A stretch of DNA of 64,000 nt from Slackia exigua ATCC 700122. Its GTDB lineage: Bacteria; Actinomycetota; Coriobacteriia; Coriobacteriales; Eggerthellaceae. Numbering within the stretch: position 1 is the first letter of the stretch; each line of letters starts with the position of its first letter. Below, piece by piece: positions 60,901 through 64,000 of this stretch. The DNA is taken from assembly GCF_000162875.1 (NCBI RefSeq), contig NZ_GG700630.1, positions 1,032,868 to 1,096,867 of the forward strand, given 5' to 3'. Under the pieces are notes generated by a model. It was not told where the DNA came from. It saw only the letters and a program-made list of their open reading frames with translations, and searched no databases. The translations under genes were made by a program, and so were the position numbers.

Positions 60901-62017
60901 CAGCGAGCCCAGCTCGGCTTCGTGGACCATCAGCGTATTCAAGATGGACAGCGCCACGCTCTCCAAGCGCTCCCTGACCCCCGAGGTGGACGTGGGCGAG
61001 GACGTCTCCTACGCGATCGACTACGTCAACGACTCCGAGGGCGAGCTCGACGGCGTGGAGATCCTCGACGTGCTGCCCTACGACGGAGACCTGCGCGGCA
61101 GCTCCTTCCACGGGAGCTACGAGGTGGCCTCCGTGACCGTCGAGCGGCTGGGCGGCGCGGCCGGCAGCTACGCCCTCTCCTACACCGAGGACGCCTCGGT
61201 GCGGGGCCATGAGGGCGACCCGTTCGGCATCTCGCCCGCCCCGGCCTGGACGGCGGCCGCCGCGTCCGAGTCGGGGAACGTGACGACGTTCGCGCTGCCG
61301 GCGGGCGCGTCGCCGACGATGCTGAAGGTCTCGGGGGAGGGCGTCGGCGCCCACGCCCGGGCCAGGATCACCGTGACCCTGCGCCCGGCGGGCAACGCCG
61401 GCGGAGACGTGTACGCCAACGACGCCGCCTACGGAGCGCCCTCCGTGCCCGCGCCCGTGCTCACGGCCTCGGCCGACGCCCGGGTGGTCGCCTCCCAGGC
61501 CCCCTTCTCCTTCGTGAAGGTCGACAGGGACGGCGCGCCGCTGGCCGGCGCCGCCTTCGAGCTCTACGCCTGCCCGGCGGGCTGCGACCACTCCCTGTGG
61601 CCGCTGGCCTCGGCCGCCTCGGAGGCCGCGGGCTGCTGGGTGGTCTCGTCGCCCTTCAGGCGCGCCGTCTCGGGCGCCGACGGGACCGTGGACTTCGGGA
61701 CGCTGCCGGCGGGCGCCTGGATGCTCGCCGAGACCGAGGCGCCCGCGGGGCTCGCGGTCCCCTACGGGCAGTGGCTCGTGGAGGTCGACCCCAAGGCCGA
61801 CCCGAAGGTCAGGATCACCGCCCACGCCTCGCCCGCCGGCGACATGCCGCCGGCCTTCAGGCCCGGGCCCGGCGCCGGCGCCCTCGCGCTGCCCAACTAC
61901 CCGAACGTCTCCATGCCCAAGGCCGGGGGCCGGGGCGCCCTGGCGGCGACGGCCGCGGGGGTCTGCCTGCTCGGCGCCGCGGCCGCGCTGGCGCTTTCGC
62001 GAAGGAGGCGGGCGTAG
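57902..62017 (+). CDS. Large surface adhesin lacking its N-terminus and signal peptide
   Basis: 1371 residues. The frame opens after a stop at 57854 and has no signal peptide or ribosome site; the first recognisable text (TWTVDFHFDGGTFSIAGESS) reads like the inside of a domain. A GC-rich N-terminal part (to about 58750) is followed by a less GC-rich variable middle with many Tyr, Ser and Thr (to about 60950), an isopeptide-type domain (FKMDSATLSKRSLTPEVDVG), a SpaA-like domain (FSFVKVDRDGAPLAGAAFELY), the sortase-like signal MPKAGG, a hydrophobic helix and SRRRRA. It cannot be exported as it stands, so it is either a pseudogene or a silent cassette. Confidence 0.75.
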   Translation: MTWTVDFHFDGGTFSIAGESSVLLSEVFSRLSVGREAADVVSCEFSDPALLSVEREGGDWRLASLAAFSTEERLVCAFPNGDVVEIKVTDAPAGGVAEDYVPGTGEVSGLNVSKATGTAPFDADDSAGNDSSASNDVVRSFDTVFYNVGYTLNLKDRYQGMFSGYRKAGVYVRATLPLPKEQAAFDLDAMPWLSDARVDDAGAVQTLTGRYDAEAAAGDCAVPSTGSVRFAVSIKAMADGAEVRPTFELWLDDGDNENHVSAPAETLAPAATAVSAKAAYDVDIEEIGIKDPGTFGPDSYIVSYAVTLNASVPETEKGMRGMFVDIDEASFDIYAGYYSKCKPGVYQDNTSSATLGAYTPRLYDYSLVLNNNATTGQLGKDMTVMSGNGDADMGRRVLPYSSRAESGSADNAAMNSGAMTATQGVGTPDQRIRVTFSGIENDYVYPKVAARSDHLGNTASLGKGSAILACGVIQVEYPRENIPGATSYYAGSTVYRHRYLTAYDDLAIHTSSGNSSITDADPDNDTCEQYGSVLITAQGSGTHMHAYDVNGDWIGCRYSSTSQHEYMHPGDKFYTAVYAGSGYPGVATYGMDGLLYFDTSIYEPLAEDGDDCFTFLYENGSDAKKAIQSQSSVEPGVSVKLYYLQLPNEYIDFFTLQNYPRYESLSEAKAAGVTCNAVFVEARSSTPYYNYYTPKVIVPFKIRDDAQATPATAVGNNTTRWNCITHQAIMYGQDVSGYTLKNYTSRDSWGPGNGHTYLRVWPPHGGQYTHQIYYLSPGRDVYGKFVGSGSSHIRLEPSGTWYQDAAYFGGFTAIIRDKEVSVGKETSQREFGKPRHIYFAGSGERYADYTLSPELAFAGSSVPPDPKYSTVTVTDTLPAGLSYREDSACIGGAYEQPADRHSHGTVNGGTPLAPGTTATGVATSATTTGDVTFTVTPKADGTTELKWVITNVQAGQEMPKLYYGTRIGDESNPADDVADGQQLTNTAQIASTSSQTGNQDSEPSSASWTISVFKMDSATLSKRSLTPEVDVGEDVSYAIDYVNDSEGELDGVEILDVLPYDGDLRGSSFHGSYEVASVTVERLGGAAGSYALSYTEDASVRGHEGDPFGISPAPAWTAAAASESGNVTTFALPAGASPTMLKVSGEGVGAHARARITVTLRPAGNAGGDVYANDAAYGAPSVPAPVLTASADARVVASQAPFSFVKVDRDGAPLAGAAFELYACPAGCDHSLWPLASAASEAAGCWVVSSPFRRAVSGADGTVDFGTLPAGAWMLAETEAPAGLAVPYGQWLVEVDPKADPKVRITAHASPAGDMPPAFRPGPGAGALALPNYPNVSMPKAGGRGALAATAAGVCLLGAAAALALSRRRRA

Positions 62018-62021
62018 GGGG
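61942..62021 (+). repeat. Adhesin 3' end, inverted copy of 63921-64000
   Basis: About 80 bp of the membrane-anchor coding sequence and stop codon match the reverse complement of the window's right edge with two mismatches (ctttcgcg against ctgtcgag). The similarity may continue past the window. Confidence 0.85.
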
Positions 62022-62031
62022 CGACAGTCCG

Positions 62032-62851
62032 TCAGCTCTGCACGATTCTCTCAACTAGCTCGTTCGCCCATGTCACTGCGAGCTCGACATCGCCGACGAC
62101 GTCGAGCTCGCCCGACTGCTCACGGTACAGGTCGTTCCAATCGGCACTTCCATCGATCTTCGGTGGCCAGGATTGCATCTGGCGATAGGCGAAGAGGCGC
62201 TCGCAGACAGAGCGGGTCTTCGCGTAATCGACGTCGCACCCTGCCACGAGCAGTTGCAGATCGATGAGGTCGTGCGCGCGTTTGCTGCCGGGCTCGCTCA
62301 GCCCGTGGAGTTTCTGGGCTATCTGGTGGGAAACAGGCATGAGGGGAACGGGACCGGGGCTGGGCAGCCCGATGGACTCGAACATCTCCACGATGAAGCG
62401 GGGAAGGCAGGGGTCGGGCTCGTCGGCATCCCCTATCTCGTTGTGGCCGACCTCAAGGTCGACGGTTACCCAGGGCTTGCCGTTGTAGTCGAGCTTTACG
62501 GCAAACGGCTGCATGACGTAGGCTGCAGGCACCCCCCTCGGGCGACGCCGGTTCGCGTGTCACGACGCGGCCGGTGAAGCCCTCCCAGCCTTCGGCAAGC
62601 GAGTTCCGGAGGCGTGCGATCCAATCCTCCAGATCTGACGCCCTCGCGACGTCGAGATCGGTGGTGTAGCGTGTGGCGCCCTCGCCGAGGCGGAGCTTTA
62701 TGGAGCTGCCACCCTTCACGGCACCGTCGGGAAGCATCTGGCCGACTATGACGTTCGCGATGGTAGCTCGGACCCTCGTGAACGAGCGACCGCGCCCGAA
62801 CGCCCTCTCTATGGCAACGTCGAGGTTCCTCCTGCTGTTCGGCTTCTTCAT
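62032..62851 (-). pseudogene. AbiEii-type nucleotidyltransferase toxin, frameshifted in a G6 run
   Basis: The N-terminal part (VKGGSSIKLRLGEGATRYTTDLDVA, the nucleotidyltransferase GG...DLD motif) and the C-terminal part (YVMQPFAVKLDYNGKPWVTVDLEVG, QIAQKLHGLSEPG, RAHDLIDLQLL) are both intact but lie in different frames. Removing one base from the run of six C on the plus strand (62532-62537) joins them perfectly. The start overlaps the antitoxin stop by 4 bases, with GAGGGG upstream. Either inactivated, slippage-controlled, or a sequencing error. Confidence 0.8.
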
Positions 62852-63378
62852 GACCCCTCGACTTCTTCTATCAGCCTGCCGTACTCCACCTCATCGACGT
62901 AGCCCTCGCGCCTAGCGGCCCCCGCCGCCTGCACGAGCCTCTCGGGCATCATCCTGCCCCTGCAGGCCCGTATGGCAGCTTCGGCTGTCTGAGAGGATAT
63001 GCCGTCGTAGGCCGTCGTCCCCATCCCGTCCCCGCGTTCCACGACGAGCCCGTCAGGAAGCCTTCTGCGGATGCGCCCAGGAACGGCAACATGGAGGCGG
63101 CTCGGGTTGGTGGGCGCAAGGCCGAGCATAGCGATCACGGATTCGCCGAAAAGATACGCCCCAGGCCCGGCGAGAGCGACCGCGAGCGCGTAGGGATCAT
63201 TTTCCTCCGGAACGCGCCTTGCCAGACGGTAGAGCCCGTGACCGACCCTCTCGAGGCGTCCGCGCCTCGCGTATTGCACGAGCTCGTTGTTGGTGACGCC
63301 GAGCTCCGCCGCGCGCGCGGACGTGATGAGCCCGTGGCTATCGACTGCCTCCTCGTATATGTCATCGAACTTTGTCAT
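62848..63378 (-). CDS. AbiEi-type antitoxin
   Basis: 176 residues. The N-terminal winged helix (MTKFDDIYEEAVDSHGLITSARAAELGVTNNELVQYARRGRLERVGHGLYRL) and the following antitoxin domain (LFGESVIAMLGLAPTNPSRLHVAVP) match the AbiEi family, which represses its own operon and counters the AbiEii nucleotidyltransferase (type IV toxin-antitoxin and abortive infection). There is no strong ribosome site before the ATG at 63378. It is translationally coupled to the toxin gene. Confidence 0.85.
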   Translation of the reverse strand: MTKFDDIYEEAVDSHGLITSARAAELGVTNNELVQYARRGRLERVGHGLYRLARRVPEENDPYALAVALAGPGAYLFGESVIAMLGLAPTNPSRLHVAVPGRIRRRLPDGLVVERGDGMGTTAYDGISSQTAEAAIRACRGRMMPERLVQAAGAARREGYVDEVEYGRLIEEVEGS

Positions 63379-63381
63379 GCC

Positions 63382-63408
63382 AATAGTATAACGAAAACAT
63401 AATAGTAT
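63382..63408. promoter_or_regulatory. AbiE operon operator candidate
   Basis: aatagtat occurs at 63382-63389 and 63401-63408, 19 bp apart (about two helical turns), just upstream of the antitoxin start, where AbiEi-type autorepression is expected. Confidence 0.45.
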
Positions 63409-63458
63409 TGCTGCAAAGGCTATCGACGGACTGTCATGCGGAACGCCTCGTCTCTCCC

Positions 63459-63472
63459 CGCAAGGCTTCCCG
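63459..63472. repeat. Second copy of the 14-bp putative recombination site
   Basis: Exact direct repeat of 57879-57892 (cgcaaggcttcccg), upstream of the AbiE operon. With the first copy it brackets 5.58 kb that hold the truncated adhesin and AbiE genes. Confidence 0.5.
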
Positions 63473-63585
63473 GGAATCGCCTCGAACATCGGCCCTTCCC
63501 TGCAATTGTGCATAATCCGTCGATTGGCATCTGCAAATAGACGGCAGAATCCGTCATTCTATCTCGCCGCATCCATCCAACGCAT

Positions 63586-63837
63586 GTGATAGGAACGTTC
63601 CCACGCATCATCGAACGTGTAGACGGCAGCTGGGCGACCATTGAGATCAAAGTGGGGTTGGACAAGGTCGACGAAGCCGTCGCCGGTCTTACGCGCCTGC
63701 GCGGCAAGGCGTGCGCCAACGAAAAAGCCGAGGTGCCCGAGCCATCGTTCATTGCTATCATCACCGACGTAAGCGAGACAGCCTACCGTCGCAGCGATGG
63801 CATCTACGTCATCCCCGTTCGAGCTCTGGAGGTATAA
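63586..63837 (+). pseudogene. DUF4143-type ATPase, C-terminal remnant
   Basis: The frame from IIERVDGSWATIEIKVGLDKVDEA through LTRLRGK, FIAIITDVSETAYRRSDGIYVIPVRALEV matches the last ~80 residues of AAA ATPases with a DUF4143 domain. The ATPase and most of DUF4143 are gone. Confidence 0.6.
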
Positions 63838-63924
63838 GGTCCGGCGACGCAGCTGCAGAACGAACGAAAGCATCTCCTGACTTGCCTAATATGGTGCCCT
63901 CCACGGAAACGCATCCGTCTCCCC

Positions 63925-64000
63925 CTACGCCCGCCTCCTTCTCGACAGCGCCAGCGCGGCCGCGGCGCCGAGCAGGCAGACCCCCGCGGCCGTCGCCGCC
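63925..64000 (-). CDS. Second adhesin, C-terminal end only (runs off the window)
   Basis: The last 24 residues (AATAAGVCLLGAAAALALSRRRRA) and stop codon of a surface protein, nearly identical to the end of the 57902-62017 adhesin but on the opposite strand. The body, sortase motif and start lie to the right of the window. Confidence 0.8.
   Translation of the reverse strand, partial: AATAAGVCLLGAAAALALSRRRRA

Noticed and set aside
59762..61825. 687-residue minus-strand open frame in the truncated adhesin
   Set aside because: Arg/Gly-rich shadow; the plus frame has clear SpaA and anchor motifs.

Overview
The window comes from a GC-rich anaerobic gut actinobacterium of the class Coriobacteriia, most likely Eggerthellaceae (relatives: Eggerthella, Gordonibacter, Slackia, Adlercreutzia). 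The signs are membrane-anchored LuxR regulators paired with Tat-exported FAD oxidoreductases, a DMSO-reductase-type molybdoenzyme operon with its TorD chaperone, a standalone pyrophosphate-type phosphofructokinase, and very long Cna-B surface proteins. The genus cannot be fixed from the sequence alone.

Layout. 1-6.7 kb: a membrane LuxR regulator divergent from a catabolic operon made of putrescine carbamoyltransferase, an NhaC-type antiporter, carbamate kinase and an MFS transporter; a likely job is ATP generation from a carbamoylated polyamine. 7.2-12.8 kb: a canonical Fic protein and a sortase-anchored adhesin with nine Cna-B repeats. 13.1-16.5 kb: a LuxR regulator and a Tat-exported flavoprotein. 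16.6-22.8 kb: a decayed island with integrase, LuxR, ORF6N, GyrI and hydrolase fragments, which still holds an intact EXLDI gene, a HipBA pair, an excisionase-like peptide and an alpha/beta hydrolase. 22.8-32.6 kb: an integrative element inserted in the 3' half of an initiator tRNA-Met gene, bounded by 48-bp direct repeats, with its integrase, a large KAP/YobI P-loop NTPase and a collapsed conjugation module (VirD4-like coupling protein, VirB2-like pilin, PrgI stub). 32.9-43.4 kb: a phosphodiesterase, a divergent LuxR/flavoprotein pair, a second such pair that has lost both 5' ends, a Fic protein with a degenerate motif, and a DmsAB/TorD operon. 43.7-51.3 kb: mainly housekeeping genes (RlmK-like methyltransferase, Nudix, HAD phosphatase, phosphofructokinase, EamA transporter, glycosyltransferase, LPG-synthase-like membrane protein). 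51.5-54.7 kb: copper efflux (CsoR and a CopA carrying a CopZ-like tail). 55-64 kb: an NlpC/P60 hydrolase, a tyrosine recombinase, a 5'-truncated adhesin, an AbiE-type toxin-antitoxin pair and the inverted 3' end of a second adhesin.

The most interesting region is the right end. A tyrosine recombinase sits about 90 bp from an adhesin that has no signal peptide or usual start. A 14-bp sequence at the adhesin's broken 5' end is repeated exactly 5.6 kb away, and a second adhesin with an almost identical 3' end faces it. This looks like a switchable surface-protein locus. The second interesting region is the tRNA-Met island, which appears to hold two related elements in tandem with a shared ATTCCCCC motif clustered at their ends. 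Domain calls are from reading the translated sequence by eye; no database search was run.
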